Assembly (NCBI RefSeq): GCF_014649495.1
Contig: NZ_BMTD01000001.1
Span: forward strand, 248,001 to 312,000
Reading direction: 5' to 3'
DNA length: 64,000 nt
Source of the DNA: Streptomyces filipinensis
GTDB lineage: Bacteria; Actinomycetota; Actinomycetes; Streptomycetales; Streptomycetaceae
Shown: positions 52,754-61,680 of the stretch, one piece after another
How positions within the stretch are numbered: position 1 is the stretch's first letter
How the letters are laid out: every line of letters begins with the position of its first letter
The notes under the pieces: generated by a model
Database searches by the model: none
Told to the model about the DNA's origin: nothing
The model's input: only the letters and a program-made list of their open reading frames with translations
Translations under genes and position numbers: made by a program

Positions 52754-54043
52754 GTGAGCGACAACTCTGTAGTACTGCGGTTCGGCGACGGCGAGTACAC
52801 CTACCCGGTGGTCGACAGCACCGTCGGTGACAAGGGCTTCGACATCGGGAAGCTCCGCGCCCAGACCGGTCTGGTGACTCTGGACAGCGGTTACGGCAAC
52901 ACGGCCGCCTATAAATCCGGCGTCACCTACCTCGACGGCGAGGCGGGCATCCTCCGCTACCGCGGCTACCCCATCGAGCAGCTGGCCGAGCGCTCCACCT
53001 TCCTTGAGGTGGCGTACCTGCTGATCAACGGCGAGCTGCCCACCGTCGACGAGCTGACGACGTTCAAGAACGACATCACGCGGCACACCCTGCTGCACGA
53101 GGACGTCAAGAACTTCTACAAGGGCTTCCCGCGCGACGCCCACCCGATGGCCATGCTGTCCTCGGTCGTCTCGGCGCTGTCCACCTTCTACCAGGACAGT
53201 CACAACCCGTTCGACGAGAAGCAGCGCAACCTCTCCACGATCCGCCTGCTCGCCAAGCTTCCGACGATCGCGGCGTACGCGTACAAGAAGTCGATCGGCC
53301 ACCCGTTCGTCTACCCGCGCAACGACCTCGGCTACGTCGAGAACTTCCTGCGTATGACCTTCTCGGTCCCGGCGCAGGAGTTCGAGCTGGACCCGGTCGT
53401 CGTCGCGGCGCTGGACAAGCTGCTGATCCTGCACGCCGACCACGAGCAGAACTGTTCGACCTCGACGGTCCGTCTGGTCGGTTCCTCGCAGGCCAACATG
53501 TTCGCCTCGATCTCGGCCGGTATCAGCGCGCTGTGGGGCCCGCTGCACGGCGGCGCCAACCAGTCCGTGCTGGAGATGCTCGAAGGCATCCGCGACTCCG
53601 GCTCCGACGTCGACACCTTCATCCGCAAGGTGAAGAACAAGGAGGACGGCGTCCGGCTGATGGGCTTCGGCCACCGGGTCTACAAGAACTTCGACCCGCG
53701 CGCCAAGATCATCAAGGCCGCCGCGCACGATGTGCTCTCCGCGCTGGGCAAGGAGGACGAGCTCCTCGACATCGCCCTGAAGCTGGAGGAGCACGCCCTC
53801 TCCGACGACTACTTCGTCGAGCGCAAGCTGTACCCGAACGTCGACTTCTACACCGGTCTGATCTACCGGGCCATGGGCTTCCCGACCGAGATGTTCACGG
53901 TCCTGTTCGCCCTCGGCCGCCTGCCGGGCTGGATCGCCCAGTGGACCGAGATGATCAAGGAGCCGGGTTCGCGCATCGGCCGCCCGCGCCAGATCTACAC
54001 GGGCGTGGAGCTGCGCGACTTCGTGCCGGTCGAGGAGCGCTGA
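52754..54043 (+). CDS. citA: Citrate synthase
   Basis: A 429-aa type II (hexameric-class) citrate synthase that condenses oxaloacetate with acetyl-CoA. The active-site histidines and aspartate are visible in LILHADHEQNCSTS, GPLHGGANQ and FGHRVYKNFDPRAKI. GTG 52754 is chosen because GAGGGA lies five bases upstream and the conserved start VSDNSVVLRFGDGEY follows; an in-frame GTG 12 bp earlier is the alternative. It is monocistronic, followed by several hairpins. From memory it corresponds to S. coelicolor citA, the main vegetative citrate synthase. Confidence 0.95.
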   Translation: MSDNSVVLRFGDGEYTYPVVDSTVGDKGFDIGKLRAQTGLVTLDSGYGNTAAYKSGVTYLDGEAGILRYRGYPIEQLAERSTFLEVAYLLINGELPTVDELTTFKNDITRHTLLHEDVKNFYKGFPRDAHPMAMLSSVVSALSTFYQDSHNPFDEKQRNLSTIRLLAKLPTIAAYAYKKSIGHPFVYPRNDLGYVENFLRMTFSVPAQEFELDPVVVAALDKLLILHADHEQNCSTSTVRLVGSSQANMFASISAGISALWGPLHGGANQSVLEMLEGIRDSGSDVDTFIRKVKNKEDGVRLMGFGHRVYKNFDPRAKIIKAAAHDVLSALGKEDELLDIALKLEEHALSDDYFVERKLYPNVDFYTGLIYRAMGFPTEMFTVLFALGRLPGWIAQWTEMIKEPGSRIGRPRQIYTGVELRDFVPVEER

Positions 54044-54199
54044 CACCTGCCGGTGGGGGGCGCCGCTCGGTGGTGCCCCGTTGGCCGGTGCCGGCCTGCT
54101 GGATGGCTGGTGAACCGCCGGGCGACAGGGCCTGCCCCATGGGTGGGCCCTCGGTCCGCCTCCGGGGCGGAGCCCGGCCCGTAGTGCAAGCGGAACGCA

Positions 54200-54252
54200 G
54201 AAGGCGCCCTGAGACGCCGGTCCCCCCACGGGCCGACGACCAGGGCGCCTTC
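54200..54252. terminator. Long-stem terminator downstream of citA
   Basis: GAAGGCGCCCTG (54200-54211) and CAGGGCGCCTTC (54241-54252) form a perfect 12-bp stem with a 29-base loop, about 160 bp beyond the citA stop. This matches the style of strong Streptomyces terminators. Confidence 0.7.
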
Positions 54253-54596
54253 CTATGTCCCGGTGCGGATTCCCCCCACGGGATCCGGCCGGGCGCTCGG
54301 AGAGGACAGCGCCTGAATCGCTGTCTGTGAGCAGAACGAGCAAAACTCGCCCTGCCCCAGTGATGCGGTGCGATCTGCCGGGACAACGCACGCGGGAGGG
54401 CCGCTCAAAGCTTCCCGGTGTGCGTGCCCCGGCAACGCATCTCTGAGGAAGTCCCCCAAGACATCCCCAGATGCCGATCGACGCCCCCCAAGACGCCGAA
54501 CCGACATCGCCAACTTAGACCTTCGAACCCCTTCGATGGTTACGTTCGCATCACTGTGATCTGCGTCTCTTGCATATGTCCTTTAGGTGCGCAAGA

Positions 54597-54672
54597 GCCC
54601 CGATACGGCGATCGGGGCCCAAGCGTAAGGATGATGCGCGAGCCTTGTGAAGAGCTTATGTGAGGCTCGCGC
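54597..54672. ncRNA. Candidate small RNA or tandem terminator (two hairpins)
   Basis: Two perfect hairpins lie 17 bp apart: GCCCCGAT-ACGGCG-ATCGGGGC (54597-54618) and GCGCGAGCCT-N17-AGGCTCGCGC (54636-54672). They stand alone in an A+T-enriched intergenic region. I recall, without being able to check, a small RNA named scr2736 reported next to S. coelicolor citA. The pair could instead terminate the leftward copA transcript (stop at 54733). Strand and ends are not determinable here. Confidence 0.4.
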
Positions 54673-54732
54673 AGGACTCCAGGGGGTCTCCCACTTCAGC
54701 TGTCGGTGAACCGCCGGTAACCCCGCGGGACT

Positions 54733-56985
54733 TCAGCGGAACCGGCGCAGCCGCAGACTGTTGGTCACCACGAAGACCGAGGAGAAGGCCATCGCCGCGC
54801 CGGCGATCATCGGGTTGAGCAGCCCGGCGGCGGCCAGCGGCAGCGCGGCCACGTTGTAGCCGAAGGCCCACACCAGGTTGCCCTTGATGGTGGCCAGGGT
54901 CCGCCGGGACAGCCGGATGGCGTCGGCGGCCACGCGCAGGTCCCCGCGCACCAGCGTCAGATCGCCGGCCTCGATCGCCGCGTCGGTGCCGGTGCCCATG
55001 GCGAGGCCCAGATCGGCGGTGGCGAGCGCGGCCGCGTCGTTGACGCCGTCGCCGACCATGGCCACGGTCCGCCCCTCGCGCTGCAGCCGTCGTACGACAT
55101 CGACCTTGTCCTCGGGGAGCACCTCGGCGAACACGTCCCCGGAGTCGATGCCGACCGTGCGCGCGACCGCCTCGGCGACCGTGCGGTTGTCCCCGGTGAG
55201 CAGCACCGGCCGCAGACCCAGCGCGCGCAGTTCGCGTACCGCCTCGGCGCTGCTCTCCTTGACCGCGTCGGCCACGGCGAGGATGCCGCGGGCCTGGCCG
55301 TCCCAGCCGGCCACGACGGCCGTACGGCCCTCCTGCTCGGACTCGCGGGCCGCGCGGGCCAGCTCCTGCGGCAGCTCGTCGAACAGGCGCCCCACGGCCA
55401 CCTCACGGCCGTCCACGCGCCCGCGTACGCCCCGCCCGGGGACGTTCTCGAAATGCTCCACCCGGGGGAGCCTGCCGGCCCGCTCCTCGGCGCCCGCGGC
55501 GACGGCGCGCGCGACGGGGTGCTCGGACGCGTGCTCCAGGGCGCCCGCGAGCCGCAGCAGCTCCTTCTCGTCCTCGCCGTCGGCGACGTACACCTGCTGG
55601 AGGGTCATCCGGCCGGTGGTGACCGTGCCGGTCTTGTCGAGGACGACCGTGTCGACGCGGCGCGTGGACTCCAGGACCTCGGGGCCCTTGATGAGGATGC
55701 CGAGCTGGGCGCCGCGGCCGGTGCCGACCATCAGCGCGGTCGGCGTGGCGAGGCCCAGCGCGCAGGGGCAGGCGATGATCAGGACGGCGACGGCGGCGGT
55801 GAACGCGGCGGCGGTGTCGCCCGTGACGCCCAGCCAGACGCCGAAGGTGCCGAGCGCGACGAGGATGACCACGGGCACGAACACGGCCGAGATCCGGTCG
55901 GCCAGCCGCTGCACCTCGGCCTTGCCGTTCTGCGCGTCCTCCACCAGCTTCGCCATCCGGGCGAGCTGGGTGTCGGCGCCGACCCGGGTGGCCTCGACGA
56001 CCAGCCGGCCGCCCGCGTTGACCGTGGCGCCGGTGACCCGGTCGCCCGGGGCGACGTCCACCGGCACCGACTCGCCGGTCAGCATGGACGCGTCGACGGC
56101 GGAGACACCCTCGGTCACCGTGCCGTCGGTGGCGATCTTCTCGCCGGGCCGTACGACGAACCGGTCGCCGACGGCCAGGGACGACACCGGGACCCGGATC
56201 TCGCGGCCGTCCCGCAGCACCGCCACGTCCTTGGCGCCCAGTTCCATCAGCGCCTTCAGGGCGGCTCCGGCGCGCCGCTTGGAGCGGGCCTCCAGATAGC
56301 GGCCGAGCAGGATCAGCGCGACGACTCCGGCGGCGACCTCCAGGTAGACGGTGGAGGCGCCGTCCATCCGCGAGACGGTGAGACGGAACGCGTCGTGCAT
56401 CCCGGGCATGCCCGCGTCACCGAAGAACAGCGCCCACAGCGACCAGCCGAACGCGGCCAGCGTGCCGACCGAGACCAGGGTGTCCATGGTGGCGGCGCCG
56501 TGCCGGGCATTGGTCCAGGCGGCCCGGTGGAAGGGCGCGCCGCCCCAGACGACGACGGGCGCGGCGAGCGTGAGGGAGAGCCACTGCCAGTTGTCGAACT
56601 GCAGCGCCGGGACCATCGCGAGCAGGACCACGGGCGCGGCGAGCAGCGCGGAGACGAGCAGGCGGTGGCGCAGCGCGCCGAGTTCGGGATCCTGCTCGGG
56701 GGTCTTCGGGGCCGCCACGGGTTCGGGCTCGGGCGGCGCGGGCTCCTCGGCGGTGTAGCCCGTCTTCTCGACGGTGGCGATCAGGTCGGCCACCAGGACA
56801 CCCTCACCGAAGGCGATCTTCGCCTTCTCGGTGGCGAAGTTGACGGTGGCGCTGACGCCCTCCATCCGGTTGAGCTTCCTCTCCACCCGGGCGGCGCAGG
56901 AGGCGCAGGTCATCCCGCCGATGAGCAGCTCGACCTCGGAGGTCGTACCCGTGGCTATGGCTGTCTCTGCGGTGGTGCTGGTCAT
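54733..56985 (-). CDS. copA: Copper-exporting P1B-type ATPase
   Basis: A 750-aa copper pump. An N-terminal heavy-metal-associated domain carries GGMTCASC (about residues 23-30). Eight membrane helices include the transport site CPC in [17 protein letters not shown]. The ATPase core has TGES, DKTGT (phosphorylated Asp near residue 437), SEHP (the HP nucleotide-binding motif) and [12 protein letters not shown]; the final helices carry the GYNVAA and [17 protein letters not shown] segments. It exports Cu(I) and receives it from the CopZ protein encoded 177 bp upstream. The pair is probably controlled by a CsoR-type repressor whose gene is not in the window. Confidence 0.94.
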   Translation of the reverse strand: MTSTTAETAIATGTTSEVELLIGGMTCASCAARVERKLNRMEGVSATVNFATEKAKIAFGEGVLVADLIATVEKTGYTAEEPAPPEPEPVAAPKTPEQDPELGALRHRLLVSALLAAPVVLLAMVPALQFDNWQWLSLTLAAPVVVWGGAPFHRAAWTNARHGAATMDTLVSVGTLAAFGWSLWALFFGDAGMPGMHDAFRLTVSRMDGASTVYLEVAAGVVALILLGRYLEARSKRRAGAALKALMELGAKDVAVLRDGREIRVPVSSLAVGDRFVVRPGEKIATDGTVTEGVSAVDASMLTGESVPVDVAPGDRVTGATVNAGGRLVVEATRVGADTQLARMAKLVEDAQNGKAEVQRLADRISAVFVPVVILVALGTFGVWLGVTGDTAAAFTAAVAVLIIACPCALGLATPTALMVGTGRGAQLGILIKGPEVLESTRRVDTVVLDKTGTVTTGRMTLQQVYVADGEDEKELLRLAGALEHASEHPVARAVAAGAEERAGRLPRVEHFENVPGRGVRGRVDGREVAVGRLFDELPQELARAARESEQEGRTAVVAGWDGQARGILAVADAVKESSAEAVRELRALGLRPVLLTGDNRTVAEAVARTVGIDSGDVFAEVLPEDKVDVVRRLQREGRTVAMVGDGVNDAAALATADLGLAMGTGTDAAIEAGDLTLVRGDLRVAADAIRLSRRTLATIKGNLVWAFGYNVAALPLAAAGLLNPMIAGAAMAFSSVFVVTNSLRLRRFR

Positions 56986-57162
56986 GTCCGGACTCCAGAC
57001 ATCGGACCGGACCGTGCGGATCCAGTATCAGCTGGTCGGCACGGCCCGGTCGGCGAAAGGTTTCGGGCCCCGCGCGCGGGCGGGACCGGTCGTACGAGCC
57101 CTGTCTCCCAGGCCCGGCGCGCGAGCCGTGTCCGCCGGTCCTGCTCGTACCGTCCTTGCTGA

Positions 57163-57402
57163 TCAGGCCCGGTCGGCCAGCTCGAAGCCGGCCTCGTCCA
57201 CGGCGGCGCGTACCGCCTCGTCGTCCAGCGGGGCGTCGGAGACGACGGTGACCTCGCCGGTCGACGCGACGGCCTTCACCGAGCGGACGCCGGGGATCTG
57301 GGAGATCTCACCGGAGACGGAGCCCTCGCAGTGGCCACAGCTCATGCCGGTCACCTGGTAGACGGTGGTGACGGAGCCCGGGGTGTCGGTGTGGGCGGTC
57401 AT
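57163..57402 (-). CDS. copZ: Copper chaperone CopZ
   Basis: A 79-aa ferredoxin-fold copper chaperone with the metal motif GMSCGHC (about residues 19-25) and the usual GVRSVKAVASTGEVTV strand pattern. It binds Cu(I) and hands it to CopA or CsoR. It is codirectional with copA and separated from it by 177 bp, so copA may have an additional promoter. A CsoR-type operator lies about 70 bp upstream of its start, inside the 3' end of the preceding gene. Confidence 0.93.
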   Translation of the reverse strand: MTAHTDTPGSVTTVYQVTGMSCGHCEGSVSGEISQIPGVRSVKAVASTGEVTVVSDAPLDDEAVRAAVDEAGFELADRA

Positions 57403-57471
57403 GTCGTTACTCCTCGTCGAGGCGTGTGGGGCCGGTGGGGTCCACGGGGGAGCCCCACGTTTCCCAAGACT

Positions 57472-57488
57472 ATACCCCTAGGGGGTAT
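57472..57488. promoter_or_regulatory. CsoR-type copper operator
   Basis: ATACCCC-TAG-GGGGTAT (57472-57488) is a perfect 7-bp inverted repeat with the CCCC/GGGG core of actinobacterial CsoR sites. It sits 70-86 bp upstream of copZ and overlaps the stop codon of the PrsW-family gene. Confidence 0.85.
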
Positions 57489-58425
57489 TTCTCCAAGGAG
57501 TGTCCCGGCGAGCCAGCGAGCGCACCCATCCGACGGCCGCCAGGGCCACCAGGGCGAGACCGCCCACCGAGAACAGCGCGAACAGGTGCTCCTGCCCGGG
57601 GCTCGGCCGCGCGGGGTACCCCGATGCGAACAGCGGCCCCTCCATGCCGGGGCCGGTCAGCCGGCCGACCACCCGGATCGCGAGGCCGTGCGTGGCGTCC
57701 CACAGCGCGTGCAGCAGGGAGACGCCCAGACAGGCGCCGGCCACCGGCGCGGCGAACCGGAAGTGCCCGCTCAGGCGGCGCCGGGACAGCAGCACACCAC
57801 CGGCGATCGCGGTCCACAGGCCGTGCCCCAGGGGGGTCAGCACGCCGCGCGGCAACCCCGTCTCCAGCAGCGCGCGCAGCTCGACGCCGGGGGAGGCGGC
57901 CGTCGTGAAGGCGTACCCGACGCTCTCCAGGGCCGCGAAGCCGAAGCCGACGGCCGCGCCGAGCACCAGTCCGGCGCGCAGTCCGCGGATGGCCGGCTCG
58001 CGGCGCAGCACGAACACCAGCGCCGCGAGCTTGGCCGTCTCCTCGATCAGGATGAGACCGGCGAACATCCCGGCGGAGGGGTGCGTGAGGGGAGCCTGTG
58101 TCAGCGAGGCGCCGAGCACGCCGAGGGCCCCGCCGGTCAGGAAACAGCCGAGGATCGGACTGACGCCCAGGTCGCGGCCGTGCCGTTCGTACGCCCACAG
58201 CACGAAGACGACCGGTACGAGAAAGCCGCCGAGCAGGATCAGCGTCGGCAGCAGGATGCCGCTCCGGGTCTCGTAGGTGATCCAGGCGGTCAGTGTCCAC
58301 AGGGCGGAACCGCCGCCCAGGCAGCGCCGCCACAGGCCCGCCGCGATGCGCGGGTACGGCGGTGGCGGCTGCTGGGGGCCGGGGATGCGGGCCCTGGGCG
58401 TGCCGGGAGGCGGGGAGTGGCTCAC
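57478..58425 (-). CDS. PrsW-family intramembrane metalloprotease
   Basis: A 315-aa membrane protein with about eight helices. PrsW signature motifs are present: IEETAK (glutamates of the active site), GFAALESVGYA and HGLWTAIAGG, with a later HALWD. GTG 58425 is supported by GAGGGA five bases upstream. PrsW proteases cleave anti-sigma factors in the membrane in Bacillus; the substrate here is unknown. Its stop codon lies within the copper operator of copZ, so transcription reaching the end of this gene would run into the copper genes unless blocked. Confidence 0.88.
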   Translation of the reverse strand: MSHSPPPGTPRARIPGPQQPPPPYPRIAAGLWRRCLGGGSALWTLTAWITYETRSGILLPTLILLGGFLVPVVFVLWAYERHGRDLGVSPILGCFLTGGALGVLGASLTQAPLTHPSAGMFAGLILIEETAKLAALVFVLRREPAIRGLRAGLVLGAAVGFGFAALESVGYAFTTAASPGVELRALLETGLPRGVLTPLGHGLWTAIAGGVLLSRRRLSGHFRFAAPVAGACLGVSLLHALWDATHGLAIRVVGRLTGPGMEGPLFASGYPARPSPGQEHLFALFSVGGLALVALAAVGWVRSLARRDTPWRNTP

Positions 58426-58494
58426 GGGGATCCCTCGGACAGCTGCTGGGCGGTTTATCCGCACTCTAGGCAGATGTGCCGCCCGCCGCAGTCC

Positions 58495-58515
58495 GGGTGA
58501 CCCCCGGGATCACCC
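58495..58515. terminator. Small hairpin between the TetR and PrsW genes
   Basis: GGGTGA (58495-58500) pairs with TCACCC (58510-58515) around nine bases, 21 bp after the TetR stop. It is a likely weak terminator for the leftward TetR transcript. Confidence 0.4.
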
Positions 58516-58535
58516 CTCCGGGGCCGCCTCCGGTC

Positions 58536-59192
58536 TCAGCTACGGCCGAGCCGCTCGCCCACCAGCGGTTCCAGGTAGCGGATCAGGACGTCCTTGATCT
58601 CCTGGACGTAGGCCACGCGCTCGGCGCCCTCGTGGGCGAGGACCAGCTCCAGGCCGGACTTGTAGACGCCGAGGCAGACGTGCGCCGTCCGGGTGACGTC
58701 GGCCGGGGCGGCGCCGGGCATGAGCGAGGCGAGCAGGTCCTCGATCCGGCCGAGCACCGTCGTGTGCAGCTGGTCGTGCTGCTCGGCCATCCGGCCCGGG
58801 ACGTCGGGGCCGTGCATCAGCGCGAAGAACACCGGGTGTTCGGTGTTGAAGGTGATGAACCGGTCGACGGCGGACCCGATGGCCTCCTCCAGTGGGGTGG
58901 CGGGGTCGACGGGGCCCAGCGCCTCGCCGTAGGCCGCCCGCATCTCGTGGACGAGCCGGTCGCCCAGCTCGATCGCGATGGCCTCCTTGTTCGGGAAGAA
59001 CTGGTAGAGCGTGCCCGGTGAGACCCCGGCCTCGCGGGCGATGGCGTTGGTGCTGGCGGCCGTGTAGCCCGAGGTGCAGAAGACGCGGGCGGCCGCTTCG
59101 AGCAGTTGGGCGATGCGGCGCTCCCCCCGCGCCTGCCGGCGGCGCGGCTGCTCCTTCTCCCGCGCCTGCTCCTTCTCCGAGGTGTCGGACAC
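58536..59192 (-). CDS. TetR-family regulator of the MMPL transporter
   Basis: A 218-aa TetR repressor with a charged N-terminal tail, an HTH at about residues 25-72 (LLEAAARVFCTSGYTAASTNAIAREAGVSPG is the region; recognition part SPGTLYQFFPNKEA) and a helical ligand domain. It is divergent from the MMPL gene, and the 160-bp gap contains two palindromes that overlap the MMPL promoter. It is therefore a probable local repressor of the efflux gene, induced by a hydrophobic compound or lipid (inference). Confidence 0.9.
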   Translation of the reverse strand: MSDTSEKEQAREKEQPRRRQARGERRIAQLLEAAARVFCTSGYTAASTNAIAREAGVSPGTLYQFFPNKEAIAIELGDRLVHEMRAAYGEALGPVDPATPLEEAIGSAVDRFITFNTEHPVFFALMHGPDVPGRMAEQHDQLHTTVLGRIEDLLASLMPGAAPADVTRTAHVCLGVYKSGLELVLAHEGAERVAYVQEIKDVLIRYLEPLVGERLGRS

Positions 59193-59219
59193 GCGTTATC
59201 CCCAGCTCTCCCAAGGTCA

Positions 59220-59276
59220 TTGACAAACGCGAGCGGTCGCTCGCATTCTTGAGAAACGCGAGCGATCTCTCGTGTT
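59220..59276. promoter_or_regulatory. Twin TetR operators over the MMPL promoter
   Basis: GCGAGCG-GT-CGCTCGC (59229-59244) is a perfect 16-bp palindrome. AACnCGAGnGATCnCTCGnGTT (59255-59276) is a 22-bp palindrome with four unpaired positions. Both contain the direct repeat AAACGCGAGCG, 29 bp apart. TTGACA (59220-59225), 18 bp, CATTCT (59244-59249) is a rightward promoter whose spacer is filled by the first palindrome. Confidence 0.8.
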
Positions 59277-59352
59277 TGCCAGTTTATGGCACCGGCTCCT
59301 CCGTGCCGCCTGTTCGTGCGGGCACGGGTCGTGGTGAAGGGGACACCGCAAG

Positions 59353-61548
59353 ATGACCGAAGTCAACACGCCACCGCGGGCCGAGGAGGCGGCGCCGGCG
59401 AAGGCGCCCTCCCGGAGCGGGCGCTACACCCGCCTCGTCACCGCGCGCCCACGCCTGTCGCTGCTGGTGGCCCTGTTGCTCACCGCGCTCGCCGTGCTGG
59501 CCGGCAGCGGGGTCGCGGACCGCCTCGGCAGCGGCGGCTGGGAGGATCCGGCCGCCGAGTCGACGTACGCGACCAAGGCGCTGGAGCGCGAGTTCCCCGA
59601 CTCCCAGCCGAATCTGCTGCTCCTGCTCGACACCGGCCGCGCCTCGGTCGACGATCCGGCGGTCGCCGCCGAGGCCCGGGACCTGGCCGGCCGGCTGGCG
59701 GGGGAGAGGGGCGTGACCGGCGTCGGCTCCTACTGGCAGAGCGGATCACCGGCCCTGCGCGCCAAGGACGGCCACGAGGCGCTGATCGCCGCCCGCATCA
59801 CCGGCGACGAGAACGCGATGGGCAGGACGCTCGACCGCATCGCGCCCCACTACCGGGGCCCCCACGGCCCGTTGAAGGTGAAGGTCGGCGGCATCGTCGC
59901 CGTCCGGCACGAGATGCAGACGATCATCAAGGAGGACCTGACCCGCGCCGAGCTGATCGCCCTGCCGATCACCCTCGTGCTGCTCGTGATGGTCTTCGGC
60001 AGCGCGGTCGCCGCCCTGCTGCCGCTCGGAATCGGGATCGTCGCCATCCTCGGCACCAACGCCGTGCTGCGCGGTCTGACGACCTTCACCGACGTCTCCG
60101 TCTTCGCGCTCAACCTCACCACGGCCCTCGGCCTCGGCCTCGCGATCGACTACGCCCTGTTCATCGTCCGCCGCTACCGCGAGGAACTGTCCACGGGCGC
60201 CGACCCGTCGACCGCGGTCGGCGCGACCCTGCGCACGGCCGGGCGCACGGTGCTCTTCTCCGCCCTCACGGTGGCCGTGTCCCTCGCCGCCATGATGGTC
60301 TTCCCGCAGTACTTCCTGCGGTCCTTCGCCTATGCCGGCATCGCCGTGGTCCTGCTCGCCGCGGCAGCCGCGCTGATCCTGCTCCCGGCCGCGCTGGTGC
60401 TGCTCGGCCACCGGGTCAACTCCCTGGACCTGCGCCGCCTGCTGCGCCGGCGCCGCGAGACGAAGGCGGCCGAGGGGACGGCCTGGGCGCGCACCGCCGG
60501 CCTGGTGATGCGTCGCGCCCCGCTCTTCGCACTCGGCACCGCCGTCCTGCTGGTCACCCTCGGACTGCCCTTCCTGGGCGTGAAGTTCGGTACGGCCGAC
60601 GACCGTCAGCTGCCCTCGACCGCCGAGTCCCACGTGGTCCAGGAGCACATCCGGGACGGCTTCCCGGGCAGCCCCGGCGGCGGCCTGGAGGTCCTCGCCG
60701 AGGGCAGGGCCACCGCGTCCCAGTACGCCGCGTACAAGCAGCGGGTGGCCGCCCTGCCCGAGGTGGTCCGTGTCGACGGCCCGCTGGTCAAGGGTGACGC
60801 CGCCTACTTCACGGTGCAGCCGAAGGGAGAGGCCGTCGGTGACACGGCCCAGCGCCTGGCCGGTGACCTGCGCGCGCTGCACGCCCCCTTCGACACCCGG
60901 GTGACCGGTACGGCCGCCGTCCTCGTCGACACCAAGCACGCGATAGCCCAGCGTCTGCCCTGGGCGGCCGTGCTCATCGCCGTCGTCACCCTGCTGCTGG
61001 TGTTCCTGCTCACCGGAAGCGTGCTGATACCCGTGCAGGCCGTGGTGCTCAACGCGCTGAGCCTGACGGCGATGTTCGGCGCCGTGGTCTGGGTCTTCCA
61101 GGACGGCCATCTCTCCGGTGCGCTCGGCTTCACCAGCCCCGGCTCCATCGAGACCACCCTGCCGGTGCTGATGTTCTGCGTGGCGTTCGGACTGTCCATG
61201 GACTACGGCGTGTTCCTGCTCTCCCGCATCAAGGAGGAGTACGACCGCACGGGCGACCACGACGCGGCGGTGCGGCACGGCCTGCAGCGCACGGGCGGGC
61301 TGATCACCGCGGCGGCCGTCATCCTCGCGGTGGTGATGGTCGCGATCGGCACGTCTCGGGTGACCAACACCAAGATGCTCGGTCTCGGTATCGCGCTCGC
61401 CGTGCTGATGGACGCGATGGTGGTCCGGAGCCTGCTGGTCCCGGCGATCATGCGGCTCACGGGGAGGGCCACATGGTGGGCGCCGGCGCCGCTGCGGCGC
61501 TTCCACGCGCGGTTCGGGGTGAGCGAGGGCGGCGAGGACGCCCCGTAG
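59353..61548 (+). CDS. MMPL-family RND transporter
   Basis: A 731-aa RND-superfamily exporter with 12 predicted helices in two MMPL repeats. Each repeat has the conserved helix-4 segment with acidic/tyrosine residues (GLGLAIDYALFIVRRYREEL and FGLSMDYGVFLLSRIKEEYD), used for proton coupling. Two extracytoplasmic loops (about residues 50-200 and 400-530) form the substrate domain. MMPL proteins export lipids, polyketides or antibiotics. No biosynthetic cluster adjoins it; the divergent TetR gene suggests inducible efflux. Confidence 0.92.
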   Translation: MTEVNTPPRAEEAAPAKAPSRSGRYTRLVTARPRLSLLVALLLTALAVLAGSGVADRLGSGGWEDPAAESTYATKALEREFPDSQPNLLLLLDTGRASVDDPAVAAEARDLAGRLAGERGVTGVGSYWQSGSPALRAKDGHEALIAARITGDENAMGRTLDRIAPHYRGPHGPLKVKVGGIVAVRHEMQTIIKEDLTRAELIALPITLVLLVMVFGSAVAALLPLGIGIVAILGTNAVLRGLTTFTDVSVFALNLTTALGLGLAIDYALFIVRRYREELSTGADPSTAVGATLRTAGRTVLFSALTVAVSLAAMMVFPQYFLRSFAYAGIAVVLLAAAAALILLPAALVLLGHRVNSLDLRRLLRRRRETKAAEGTAWARTAGLVMRRAPLFALGTAVLLVTLGLPFLGVKFGTADDRQLPSTAESHVVQEHIRDGFPGSPGGGLEVLAEGRATASQYAAYKQRVAALPEVVRVDGPLVKGDAAYFTVQPKGEAVGDTAQRLAGDLRALHAPFDTRVTGTAAVLVDTKHAIAQRLPWAAVLIAVVTLLLVFLLTGSVLIPVQAVVLNALSLTAMFGAVVWVFQDGHLSGALGFTSPGSIETTLPVLMFCVAFGLSMDYGVFLLSRIKEEYDRTGDHDAAVRHGLQRTGGLITAAAVILAVVMVAIGTSRVTNTKMLGLGIALAVLMDAMVVRSLLVPAIMRLTGRATWWAPAPLRRFHARFGVSEGGEDAP

Positions 61549-61680
61549 AGCCGCGGGTCCGCGCCGGCCACGCGGTCACCGCCCGCGGCCGCGACTGGCC
61601 ACGACGATCGGGAACCGGACACCCGGCCACGCCGCCACCGGAGCGTCTAGTCTTCGCGGAGGTTCCCGGAAGGAGCGCAC

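Larger units (their letters stand above)
54044..54732. other. Gene-free stretch between citA and copA, hairpin-rich
   Basis: Almost 690 bp without a credible gene between convergent citA and copA. It holds several hairpins: about 54126-54151, TCCGCC-N5-GGCGGA (54155-54171), the long citA terminator at 54200-54252, and two more at 54597-54672. The right half (54290-54660) is clearly richer in A+T than the surroundings, and contains ATCAC-T-GTGAT (54550-54560). Confidence 0.7.

Noticed and set aside
54255-54663. Short ORFs in the citA-copA gap
   Set aside because: Translations lack codon bias, ribosome sites and any recognisable sequence; the region looks non-coding.
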